Of a DNA stretch of 64,000 nt, positions 57,661-64,000 are shown piece after piece. Numbering within the stretch: position 1 is the stretch's first letter; each line of letters opens with the position of its first letter. This DNA is from Microbacterium testaceum (GTDB lineage: Bacteria; Actinomycetota; Actinomycetes; Actinomycetales; Microbacteriaceae): contig NZ_CP121699.1 in the NCBI RefSeq assembly GCF_029761935.1, forward strand, positions 806,001-870,000, written 5' to 3'. The notes below the pieces were generated by a model, which ran no database searches, was not told the origin of the DNA, and saw only the letters and a list, made by a program, of their open reading frames with translations. The position numbers and the translations under genes are program-made.

Positions 57661-58026
57661 TCAGTGGAAGCTGTCTCCGCACGCGCAGGAACCCTGGGCG
57701 TTCGGGTTGTCGATCGTGAAGCCCTGCTCCGAGATCGTGTCCTTGAAGTCGATGTTCGCGCCGTCGAGGTACGGGACGCTCATGTCATCGACGATCACCT
57801 CGACGCCGTCGAAGTCGACGACTTTGTCACCGTCAAGGTAACGCTCGTCGAAGTACAGCTGGTAGATGAGGCCGGAGCAGCCGCCGGGCTGGACGGCGAC
57901 GCGCAGGCGCAGGTCGTCGCGACCCTCCTGCGACAGCAGGCTCTTCACCTTGTCGGAGGCGGCCGCGGTCAGGCCGACGCCGTGCTCGCGGGTCTCGGCG
58001 GAGGACGACAGTGTGGTGTCGGTCAT
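57661..58026 (-). CDS. erpA: Iron-sulfur cluster insertion protein (ErpA/HesB)
   Basis: A 121-residue A-type iron-sulfur carrier. The three conserved cysteines are Cys50 (QPGGCSGLIYQLYFDE) and Cys114/Cys116 (GSCACGDSF). It delivers [4Fe-4S] clusters to apoproteins. It may serve the respiratory and biosynthetic enzymes encoded nearby. AAGGGC precedes ATG 58026. The M20 dipeptidase gene lies upstream on the same strand. Confidence 0.94.
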   Translation of the reverse strand: MTDTTLSSSAETREHGVGLTAAASDKVKSLLSQEGRDDLRLRVAVQPGGCSGLIYQLYFDERYLDGDKVVDFDGVEVIVDDMSVPYLDGANIDFKDTISEQGFTIDNPNAQGSCACGDSFH

Positions 58027-58098
58027 GGCGATGCCCTTCGGGTTGTTCGGTCGCGGGGACGAGTCGAGTCTACGCCCGTCCCGCCCCCGCGGCCCCGA

Positions 58099-59493
58099 TC
58101 AGTGCGTCCGCGCGTTGAGGCGGGCCAGCAGCAGCGCCTCCGAGACGAGCGCATTGCGGAAGGTCTCGAGGTGCAGCGACTCGTTCGGGCTGTGCGCCCG
58201 CGCGTGCGGATCTTCGACCCCGGTCACGAGGATCTGCGCCTCGGGGAACTCGCGGACGAGGTCCGAGATGAACGGGATCGATCCCCCGATGCCGACGTCG
58301 ACCGAGTCGACCCCGTATCCGTCCGCGAAGGAGGCACGAGCCTCTTCGACGGCCCATCCGCTGGTGTCGACCAGGAAGGAGTCGCCGCAGTCGACGTCGG
58401 TGAACTCGAGCTGCGCGCCGAAGGGGGCATGCGCACGCAGGTGCGCCTCGACCGCGGCGAAGGCCTCCTGCGCGTCCTGCCCGGGAGCGACCCGCGCGCT
58501 GATGACGACGCTCGTCTGCGGGGAGAGGGTGTTGGATGCCGCCTCGACCGGGGTGGCATCCCATCCGGTGATCGTGATGGACGGCTTGTTCCAGATGCGG
58601 CTGAGGATCGAGTCGCGGCCGATCGGGCTCACGCCCTCGAGGAGGCCGGACTCCGCGCGCAGCGTCGCCTCGTCGTAGTCCGGGGTCTCGGCGTCGCGCA
58701 CGGCGAGGCCCTCGACCGCGACGGCGCCGTCGTCGTCCCACAGGGTCGCGAGGAGCTTGACGGTGGCGAGCATGGCATCCGGGACCGCTCCGCCCATCAT
58801 CCCGGAGTGGGACGCGTGCTCGAGGGTGCGGACGGTCAGGGTGAAGCGTGCGTTTCCGCGGAGAGAGACGGTGAGGCCGGGGGTGCGCTCATCCCAGTTG
58901 CCCGAGTCGGCGACGACGATGACGTCCGAGCGGAGCACCTCGGCGTTGTCGGTGAGGAACTGGCCGAAGGAGCGCGAACCGTACTCCTCCTCCCCCTCGA
59001 TGAAGACGGCGAGGCCGAGGTCGAGGTCGTCACCGATGACCTCGGACACGGCGCGGATGGCGCCCACGTGGGCCATGATGCCGGCCTTGTCGTCGGCGGC
59101 GCCCCGGCCGTAGAGACGCCCGTCGCGGACGGTCGGCTCGAACGGCGGCGACTCCCACAGCGCCTCGTCTCCCGGAGGCTGCACATCGTGGTGCGCGTAC
59201 AGCAGCACGGTCGGGCGCCCGTTGCGGGCCGCACGCGTGGCGAGCACCGCGGGCTGGCCGAACTCATCGGTTCCGGGGATCGCGGCGCGCTTGACCTCGA
59301 CCGCGTCGAAGACGCCGGTGCCCTCGAGGAGGGCGGCCACGGCGTCGGCGCTCTTCACGAGCGCGGACTGGTCGAAGGCCGGCCACGCGATCGAAGGGAT
59401 GCGAACGAGGGAGCCGAGGTCGGAGAGGGCGGAGGGGATGCCGGCGTCCGCTGCTTTTTGCACAGCGTCCTGCTGGGACAGGTCGAGGGTCAT
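58099..59493 (-). CDS. M20-family dipeptidase
   Basis: A 464-residue zinc peptidase. Metal ligands: VLLYAHHDVQPPGD (first His/Asp), GRGAADDKAGIMAH (bridging Asp) and FIEGEEEYGS (Glu pair), then HSPNESLHL near the end. A dimerisation domain sits between. It hydrolyses dipeptides, possibly of carnosinase or Cys-Gly type; the physiological substrate is unknown. TAAGAT 7 nt before ATG 59493 supports the start. It is divergent from the DUF3043 gene with 46 nt between starts. Confidence 0.92.
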   Translation of the reverse strand: MTLDLSQQDAVQKAADAGIPSALSDLGSLVRIPSIAWPAFDQSALVKSADAVAALLEGTGVFDAVEVKRAAIPGTDEFGQPAVLATRAARNGRPTVLLYAHHDVQPPGDEALWESPPFEPTVRDGRLYGRGAADDKAGIMAHVGAIRAVSEVIGDDLDLGLAVFIEGEEEYGSRSFGQFLTDNAEVLRSDVIVVADSGNWDERTPGLTVSLRGNARFTLTVRTLEHASHSGMMGGAVPDAMLATVKLLATLWDDDGAVAVEGLAVRDAETPDYDEATLRAESGLLEGVSPIGRDSILSRIWNKPSITITGWDATPVEAASNTLSPQTSVVISARVAPGQDAQEAFAAVEAHLRAHAPFGAQLEFTDVDCGDSFLVDTSGWAVEEARASFADGYGVDSVDVGIGGSIPFISDLVREFPEAQILVTGVEDPHARAHSPNESLHLETFRNALVSEALLLARLNARTH

Positions 59494-59500
59494 GCGGGTA

Positions 59501-59506
59501 ATCTTA
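59501..59506 (-). promoter_or_regulatory. -10 hexamer of the M20 dipeptidase gene
   Basis: TAAGAT on the minus strand, 7 nt before ATG 59493, in an AT-richer stretch of the 46-nt divergent gap. Confidence 0.5.
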
Positions 59507-59539
59507 AATCTCCCGATCAGCGAAGCACCGAGGTTTCCC

Positions 59540-60112
59540 GTGGCCAAGTCCCCCGCACCCGCACCCAACGACACCCCCGTCGAGCCGACGGAGCTCGGTT
59601 CGGGCAAGGGCCGCGCGACCCCGTCGCGCGCCGAGCAGGAGGCCGCCCGCAAGCGCCCCCTCGTGCCCGACACCAAAGAGGCCAAGGCCCGCGCGCGCGC
59701 CGAGCTCGCCGCTCAGCGCGAGAAGGCCCGCATCGGCATGGCCGCCGGCGAAGAGAAGTACCTGCCCGTCCGCGACCGCGGCCCGCAGCGCCGCTTCGCC
59801 CGCGACTTCGTCGACGCCGGCTGGCATCTCGGCGAGGGCGTGATGCCGTTCATGATCCTCGTCATCGTGGCGACGCTGATCCCCGTGTCGTTCTTCCAGT
59901 ACTGGTCGTTCGTCGCGCTGTGGATCTTCATCCTCTTCGTCGTCGGCGACATGATCATCACCTCGATCCGCATCAAGCGGGCCGCCAGAGAGAAGTTCGG
60001 CGAAAGCCGACTCGAGAAGGGCCTCGGCTGGTACGCCGCGATGCGCACCGTCCAGATGCGCTTCATGCGCCTGCCGAAGGCCCAGGTCAAGCGCGGACAG
60101 TACCCGGTCTGA
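59540..60112 (+). CDS. DUF3043-family membrane protein
   Basis: A 190-residue protein. A charged, Pro/Ala/Lys-rich N-terminus (about 1-75, with KAKARARAELAAQREKARIG) precedes two hydrophobic segments (about 102-120 and 125-145) and a basic tail ending AMRTVQMRFMRLPKAQVKRG. This is the actinobacterial DUF3043 family, function unknown. GTG 59540 is the only sensible start; the nearest purine-rich bases (GAGG) lie 7 nt upstream. A terminator follows. Confidence 0.85.
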   Translation: MAKSPAPAPNDTPVEPTELGSGKGRATPSRAEQEAARKRPLVPDTKEAKARARAELAAQREKARIGMAAGEEKYLPVRDRGPQRRFARDFVDAGWHLGEGVMPFMILVIVATLIPVSFFQYWSFVALWIFILFVVGDMIITSIRIKRAAREKFGESRLEKGLGWYAAMRTVQMRFMRLPKAQVKRGQYPV

Positions 60113-60129
60113 CCCGGTCCCTCTTCGAC

Positions 60130-60159
60130 GAAGCGGCGCGCCTTCGGGCGCGCCGCTTC
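60130..60159. terminator. Bidirectional terminator between DUF3043 and pyrD
   Basis: GAAGCGGCGCGCC-TTCG-GGCGCGCCGCTTC, a perfect 13-bp stem with a UUCG loop between convergent genes with stops at 60112 and 60188. Confidence 0.85.
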
Positions 60160-60187
60160 TGCGTGGGCGCGACCGCGCGGCGGATCC

Positions 60188-61213
60188 TCAGCGGGCGCGC
60201 GCGAGACCGCGGTTGATCTGCCGGGCCCACAGCGGGCCGCGGTACAGGAACCCGGTGTACCCCTGCACGAGCGTCGCCCCGGCGGCGAGACGATCGCGGA
60301 CGTCGTCGGCGGTCTCCACTCCCCCGGCCGAGATCACAACGAACTCCTCCGGCACCGCGGCGCGCACCAGGCGCAGCACCTCGGCGGCGCGGGCCTTGAG
60401 CGGCGCCCCCGACAGTCCACCGGCGCCCATCGCCTCGACCTTCGCGGCGTCGGTCGAGAGTCCCGTGCGCGCGATCGTCGTGTTGGTCGCGATGATCCCC
60501 GAGAGTCCGGCATCGACGGCGAGACGCGCGATGTCCTGCACCTCGGCGTCATCGAGGTCGGGAGCGATCTTCACGAGCAGGGGCGTGTCGCCCGCGGCAT
60601 CCCGAACCTCCGTCAGTAACGGACGCAGCGTCTCGACCGCCTGCAGGCCGCGCAGACCGGGCGTGTTCGGCGAGGACACGTTGACGACGAGGTAGTCGGC
60701 GAGCGGAGCCAGCAGACGTGCACTGCGGACGTAGTCGGTCGTGGCGTCGTCGACGGCGACCACACGACTCTTGCCGATGTTCACGCCGATCACCGGGCGC
60801 CGACGGGCTCGTCGCAGGCGGCGCAGCTTCGCCGCGGCGGCGACCGCACCGTCGTTGTTGAAACCCATGCGGTTGATCACCGCGCGGTCGGCGACGAGCC
60901 GGAACAGGCGGGGCCGCGGGTTGCCGGGCTGCGCGAGCGCGGTGATCGTCCCCACCTCGACGTGACCGAAGCCGAGGGCGCCGAGGCCGCCGACCATCGT
61001 GACGTTCTTGTCGAAGCCCGCGGCGACGCCGAACGGCGAATCGAACGTCAGTCCCAGGGCATGCACGCGCTGCGCGGGCGTGGGCGCGGTGAAGCGACGG
61101 ACGAGGGATGCCACCGGCTCCACGCCCGCGGCACGGATGACGAGTGCGCCGAGATGGTGCGCGAACTCGGGATCGAAGCGGGTCAGGACCGTACGGAAGA
61201 GAAGGGGATACAT
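60188..61213 (-). CDS. pyrD: Dihydroorotate dehydrogenase (quinone)
   Basis: A 341-residue class 2 enzyme that oxidises dihydroorotate in pyrimidine synthesis and passes electrons to the quinone pool. The N-terminal hydrophobic helix MYPLLFRTVLTRFDPEFAHH is membrane-associated. The barrel has GFDKNVTMVGGLGALGF, NRMGFNNDG and NVSSPNTPGLRGLQ, with the catalytic Ser in the last. Third in the minus-strand run hisD-nrdR-pyrD with a 10-nt gap after nrdR. Confidence 0.95.
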   Translation of the reverse strand: MYPLLFRTVLTRFDPEFAHHLGALVIRAAGVEPVASLVRRFTAPTPAQRVHALGLTFDSPFGVAAGFDKNVTMVGGLGALGFGHVEVGTITALAQPGNPRPRLFRLVADRAVINRMGFNNDGAVAAAAKLRRLRRARRRPVIGVNIGKSRVVAVDDATTDYVRSARLLAPLADYLVVNVSSPNTPGLRGLQAVETLRPLLTEVRDAAGDTPLLVKIAPDLDDAEVQDIARLAVDAGLSGIIATNTTIARTGLSTDAAKVEAMGAGGLSGAPLKARAAEVLRLVRAAVPEEFVVISAGGVETADDVRDRLAAGATLVQGYTGFLYRGPLWARQINRGLARAR

Positions 61214-61223
61214 CCCCGCCAGG

Positions 61224-61715
61224 TTACTGGACCGGGTCGGACTCGCCGGTCTGCCCGGAGAAACGCTCCGCGTGATCGGCGCGCAGCTGCGCGATCGCGG
61301 CGTCGAAGTCGTCGAGCGAATCGAACGCCTGGTAGACGCTGGCGAAGCGCAGGTAGGCGACCTCGTCGAGCTCTCGCAGCGGGCCGAGGATTGACAGGCC
61401 GATCTCGTTCGCCTCGATCTGCGACGAGCCGGTCTGGCGGATGTTCTCTTCGACCTGCTGGGCGAGCACCGCCAGGTCGGCGTCGGTCACCGGTCGCCCC
61501 TGGCACGCCTTGCGGACGCCCGACATCACCTTCTCGCGACTGAACGGCTCGACGACCCCGGAGCGTTTGATCACGTTGAGACTCGCGGTCTCGACGGTCG
61601 AGAAGCGCCCCCCGCACTTCGGGCACTGGCGGCGGCGGCGGATGCTGAGGCCGTCGTCGCTGGTGCGCGAATCGATGACGCGGGAGTCCGGGTTGCGGCA
61701 GAAGGGACAGTGCAT
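61224..61715 (-). CDS. nrdR: Transcriptional repressor NrdR
   Basis: A 163-residue repressor of ribonucleotide reductase genes. The zinc ribbon uses Cys3/Cys6 and Cys31/Cys34 (MHCPFC...QCPKCGGRF), and the ATP-cone (about 49-139) has [17 protein letters not shown] and ACQGRPV. Binding of ATP/dATP controls its affinity for NrdR boxes. It is separated by 12 nt from hisD and by 10 nt from pyrD; no nrd genes are present in this window. Confidence 0.96.
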   Translation of the reverse strand: MHCPFCRNPDSRVIDSRTSDDGLSIRRRRQCPKCGGRFSTVETASLNVIKRSGVVEPFSREKVMSGVRKACQGRPVTDADLAVLAQQVEENIRQTGSSQIEANEIGLSILGPLRELDEVAYLRFASVYQAFDSLDDFDAAIAQLRADHAERFSGQTGESDPVQ

Positions 61716-61727
61716 GACGCCGCCAGA

Positions 61728-63029
61728 CTACGCGTCGAAGCGCGCGGTCACGGCCTCGCCGTGCGCGGGGAGCGCTTCGGCCTCGGCCAGGGTGACGATG
61801 GCGTCGCGCACCCGGGCGAGGGCCTCTCGGTCGTACTCGACGACCTGCTGCGGGCGCAGGAAGGTCGCCGCCGACAACCCCGCTCCGTACCGCGCCTGTC
61901 CCCCGGTCGGGAGCACGTGGTTGCTGCCGGCGAGGTAGTCGCCGAGGCTGACCGGCGTGTACGGGCCGACGAACACGGCCCCGGCGTTCACGAAATCCTC
62001 GGGACGCGGGTCGGCGAGGTGCAGCTCGAGATGCTCGGGGGCGTAGGCGTTGCTGAACGCGGTCGCCTGGGCGAGGTCGTCGACCAGGACGACCGCCGAC
62101 TGCGGCCCGTGGAACGCCGCCGTCACGCGCTCGGTGTGGCGGGTCGCGGCGACGCGCTCGGGCAGTGCCGCCCGGACGGCCTCGGCCAGCTCGACGGAGT
62201 CGGTGACCAGCACGGCCGAGGCCTGCTCGTCGTGCTCGGCCTGGCTGACGAGATCGGCCGCGACGAGAGCGGGGGCCGCGCTGTCGTCGGCGACGACGAG
62301 GATCTCGGTCGCCCCGGCTTCGGAGTCGGTGCCGACGCGGCCGGCGACGGCGCGCTTGGCGGAGGCGACGAAGTTGTTGCCGGGCCCGGTCACGACGTCG
62401 ACCGGGTCGAGCCCGATCTCGGCGACCCCGTAGGCGAAGGCGCCGATGGCTCCCGCTCCCCCCATCGCGTAGACCTCGGTGACACCCAGGAGCTTGGCGG
62501 CGGCGAGGATGACGGGGTGCACGCGGCCGCCGAACGCCGCCTGCGGCGGGGATGCGAGGGCGACCTCGCGCACACCCGCGACCTGCGCGGGCACGGTGTT
62601 CATCACCACGCTCGAGGGGTACACGGCCTTGCCACCCGGGACGTAGAGCCCGACGCGTCGCACCGGCTGCCACCGCTGCGTCACGCGCGCACCGTCGCCG
62701 AGTTCGGTGACGACCGGGGCGGGGACCTGGGCGGCGGATGCTTTGCGCACGCGCACGATCGCCTCGTCCAGAGCGGCACGGATGCCGGGATCGAGATCGC
62801 GCAGTGCCTCATCGAGGTGGTCCGCGGGCACGCGGAGAGCGTGGTCGCTCACCCGGTCGAAACGGGCGGCCTGCTCGCGAAGTGCTTCGTCGCCCCGGCG
62901 CGCGACGTCGTCGACGAGACGCGCCGCGGTGGCGAGGGCCTCGTCGCGCGCAGCGTCCGCCCGCGGGACGACGGCCAGGAGCTCGGCCGGCGAGAGCACG
63001 CGGCCGCGGAGATCGATCGTGCGAAGCAT
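61728..63029 (-). CDS. hisD: Histidinol dehydrogenase
   Basis: A 433-residue enzyme that oxidises histidinol to histidine in two NAD+-dependent steps, using a zinc ion. GLYVPGGKAVYPSSVVMN, GPGNNFVASAKR and DNHVLPTGG-type SNHVLPTGGQARYG are the family's diagnostic regions. No other his genes are adjacent. TAGCCT 7 nt upstream of ATG 63029 marks the promoter of the hisD-nrdR-pyrD run. Confidence 0.96.
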   Translation of the reverse strand: MLRTIDLRGRVLSPAELLAVVPRADAARDEALATAARLVDDVARRGDEALREQAARFDRVSDHALRVPADHLDEALRDLDPGIRAALDEAIVRVRKASAAQVPAPVVTELGDGARVTQRWQPVRRVGLYVPGGKAVYPSSVVMNTVPAQVAGVREVALASPPQAAFGGRVHPVILAAAKLLGVTEVYAMGGAGAIGAFAYGVAEIGLDPVDVVTGPGNNFVASAKRAVAGRVGTDSEAGATEILVVADDSAAPALVAADLVSQAEHDEQASAVLVTDSVELAEAVRAALPERVAATRHTERVTAAFHGPQSAVVLVDDLAQATAFSNAYAPEHLELHLADPRPEDFVNAGAVFVGPYTPVSLGDYLAGSNHVLPTGGQARYGAGLSAATFLRPQQVVEYDREALARVRDAIVTLAEAEALPAHGEAVTARFDA

Positions 63030-63036
63030 GTCTTCA

Positions 63037-63042
63037 AGGCTA
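63037..63042 (-). promoter_or_regulatory. -10 hexamer of hisD (leaderless)
   Basis: TAGCCT on the minus strand, 7 nt before ATG 63029, in the 63-nt gap after the membrane protein gene. Confidence 0.5.
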
Positions 63043-63092
63043 CCGGCGCCTGCGAGCCGCCTCGCGCGGGGCGGGCGGCTCGCAGGCTCTGC

Positions 63093-64000
63093 TCAGCCGC
63101 GCGTGACGCCGGAGACGTCGTGCAGGTAGCCGATGCGGCCGTCGTCGTGACGGACGACGAACGTCTCACCGCGATCCTCGATCACGAGCGCCCACGCCGT
63201 CGGCCCGATCCGGAAGATCGGCGTGCCGTAGTCGTCGACGATCTCGCGCTCCTCGGGAGCCAGCGCCCAGAACGCCTGCGCGTGCGGGTGGTCGTCGTGC
63301 GCGGCACGCTGCTCGGCCGTGGGCTCGTCGCCGGCCGGGGCAGCCCAGCGCGAGTGGTCGTCGTGACCGTCCGCGTCGTCACGATCGTCATCGGCGCGCA
63401 GCGGCGCGAAGACGTCGGTGTCGTTGGCGTCGGAGTGAGCGGAGAGCACGCTCGTCGCGGGCGCGGGGTCGTGCGCCAGGTCGGTCGAGCCGGTGTAGGT
63501 GCCGGGAGTGGGGGCATCCGCGTCGGCGTGGGCGCTCGAGTGGGCGGCGGCGGCACGCGTGGAGCCCGGGGTCGAGGGCGTGCGGGGCGTGCGCGGGCGC
63601 GCGACGACCGGGCGGATGGGTCGCGCGTTGCGATGAGCGGGGATTTCTTCACGGTCGCGGAAGTCGGCGGAGAACGGCGGGATGAAAGGCGCGAAGACCG
63701 TGAGGACCACACCCGCCAGCAGCAGGACGGCCTCGACCCAGATAACCCAGGAGCGCGTCCAGACGGTGTTCGAGGCGTAGACGGCGACGGCGTCCCACAC
63801 CCACGAGACCCACACGAGGGCGGAGATCGTGAACGCGACCGAGGCGAACTGGTCGATGCCGAGCGATCCGACGCGGCGGATGCCCTGCGGGGAGAGGCGA
63901 CGGAGTATCACCAGTCCCACGGCGACGGTCGGCAGGGCGATCGCGGGGATCCACCACAGGCCCGAGAGCCAGACGTTCGCCCCGCCGATCAGGACGCTCG
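63093..64000 (-). CDS. Membrane protein with long acidic linker, 5' end outside window
   Basis: At least 302 residues, running off the window end. The visible part has three hydrophobic segments (the first at the window edge, reading IPAIALPTVAVGLVIL; then FASVAFTISALVWVSWVW and WVEAVLLLAGVVLTVFAPF), a long Pro/Ala/Asp/His-rich disordered region of about 110 residues, and a compact C-terminus FRIGPTAWALVIEDRGETFV. GTG 63920 lies inside the first membrane segment, so the true start is upstream. Not recognised. Confidence 0.65.
   Translation of the reverse strand, partial: SVLIGGANVWLSGLWWIPAIALPTVAVGLVILRRLSPQGIRRVGSLGIDQFASVAFTISALVWVSWVWDAVAVYASNTVWTRSWVIWVEAVLLLAGVVLTVFAPFIPPFSADFRDREEIPAHRNARPIRPVVARPRTPRTPSTPGSTRAAAAHSSAHADADAPTPGTYTGSTDLAHDPAPATSVLSAHSDANDTDVFAPLRADDDRDDADGHDDHSRWAAPAGDEPTAEQRAAHDDHPHAQAFWALAPEEREIVDDYGTPIFRIGPTAWALVIEDRGETFVVRHDDGRIGYLHDVSGVTRG

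Noticed and set aside
57634..60216. An 860-codon plus-strand open frame
   Set aside because: It lies opposite erpA and the M20 dipeptidase and runs through DUF3043 out of frame; no recognisable motif.

Overview
The window is chromosomal DNA of a very GC-rich Gram-positive actinobacterium. Gene content points to Microbacteriaceae, probably Microbacterium or a close relative (inference). The clues are a cytochrome bcc/aa3 branch with a diheme QcrC and a separate CtaF, SCO4848-, DUF3043- and DUF3054-type proteins, a CgArsR-type arsenic repressor, and many start codons only 6-7 nt downstream of a TAnnnT -10 hexamer. No rRNA, complete tRNA, CRISPR array, transposase or phage gene was seen. Most of the window reads as ordinary, densely packed chromosome.

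Layout. 1-3.0 kb: 5' end of pgi, a NudL-like Nudix hydrolase, a G5/excalibur lipoprotein and an exported intradiol dioxygenase-like lipoprotein. 3.0-7.8 kb: a two-component system tail-to-tail with a flavin electron-transfer set (ferric reductase-like membrane protein, FMN-binding lipid-face protein, ApbE flavin transferase). 7.9-15.7 kb: regulators with neighbouring enzymes and transporters (VOC/WYL, TetR/SDR, XRE-cupin/MFS, NCS2 permease with isochorismatase-type hydrolase). 15.7-16.9 kb: msrBA behind a structured leader. 16.9-19.6 kb: an arsenic locus (arsR divergent from arsC-arsO and a PAT-like N-acetyltransferase resembling ArsN1) with no efflux pump in view. 19.6-25.5 kb: FAD oxidoreductase, GNAT/M19/TrhO run, glycosyltransferase/EEP/membrane protein operon. 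25.5-31.6 kb: DUF2945, a PhrB-like cryptochrome/photolyase without the iron-sulfur cysteines plus DUF2256, a PPOX protein, a cold-shock protein, a fatty acid desaturase with no standard start codon, and a VanY-type peptidase. 31.7-47.4 kb: second two-component system, small membrane proteins, DUF6412 with a YidC paralogue, MFS, DksA-like, QorB/HxlR with FUSC, Lon-N protein, PEP mutase-like enzyme, YchJ, a 5'-3' exonuclease, PHP protein and trpD.

47.5-57.5 kb holds the terminal respiratory chain: ctaE-qcrC-qcrA-qcrB on the plus strand and ctaC-ctaD-ctaF, followed by a PP2C phosphatase, on the minus strand. A rhodanese and a proline iminopeptidase lie between the two arms. These proteins together form the bcc-aa3 supercomplex that oxidises menaquinol and reduces oxygen. 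57.6-64 kb: erpA, an M20 dipeptidase, DUF3043, and the minus-strand run hisD-nrdR-pyrD, then a membrane protein cut by the window end.

The most unusual items are the cryptochrome that has lost all four predicted [4Fe-4S] ligands, the desaturase that seems to start at ATC, the arsenic operon that ends in an ArsN1-like acetyltransferase but has no pump, the tandem hairpins ahead of msrB, several long palindromes, and the window-wide leaderless promoter pattern. All functional calls come from reading the sequence; no database search was run.
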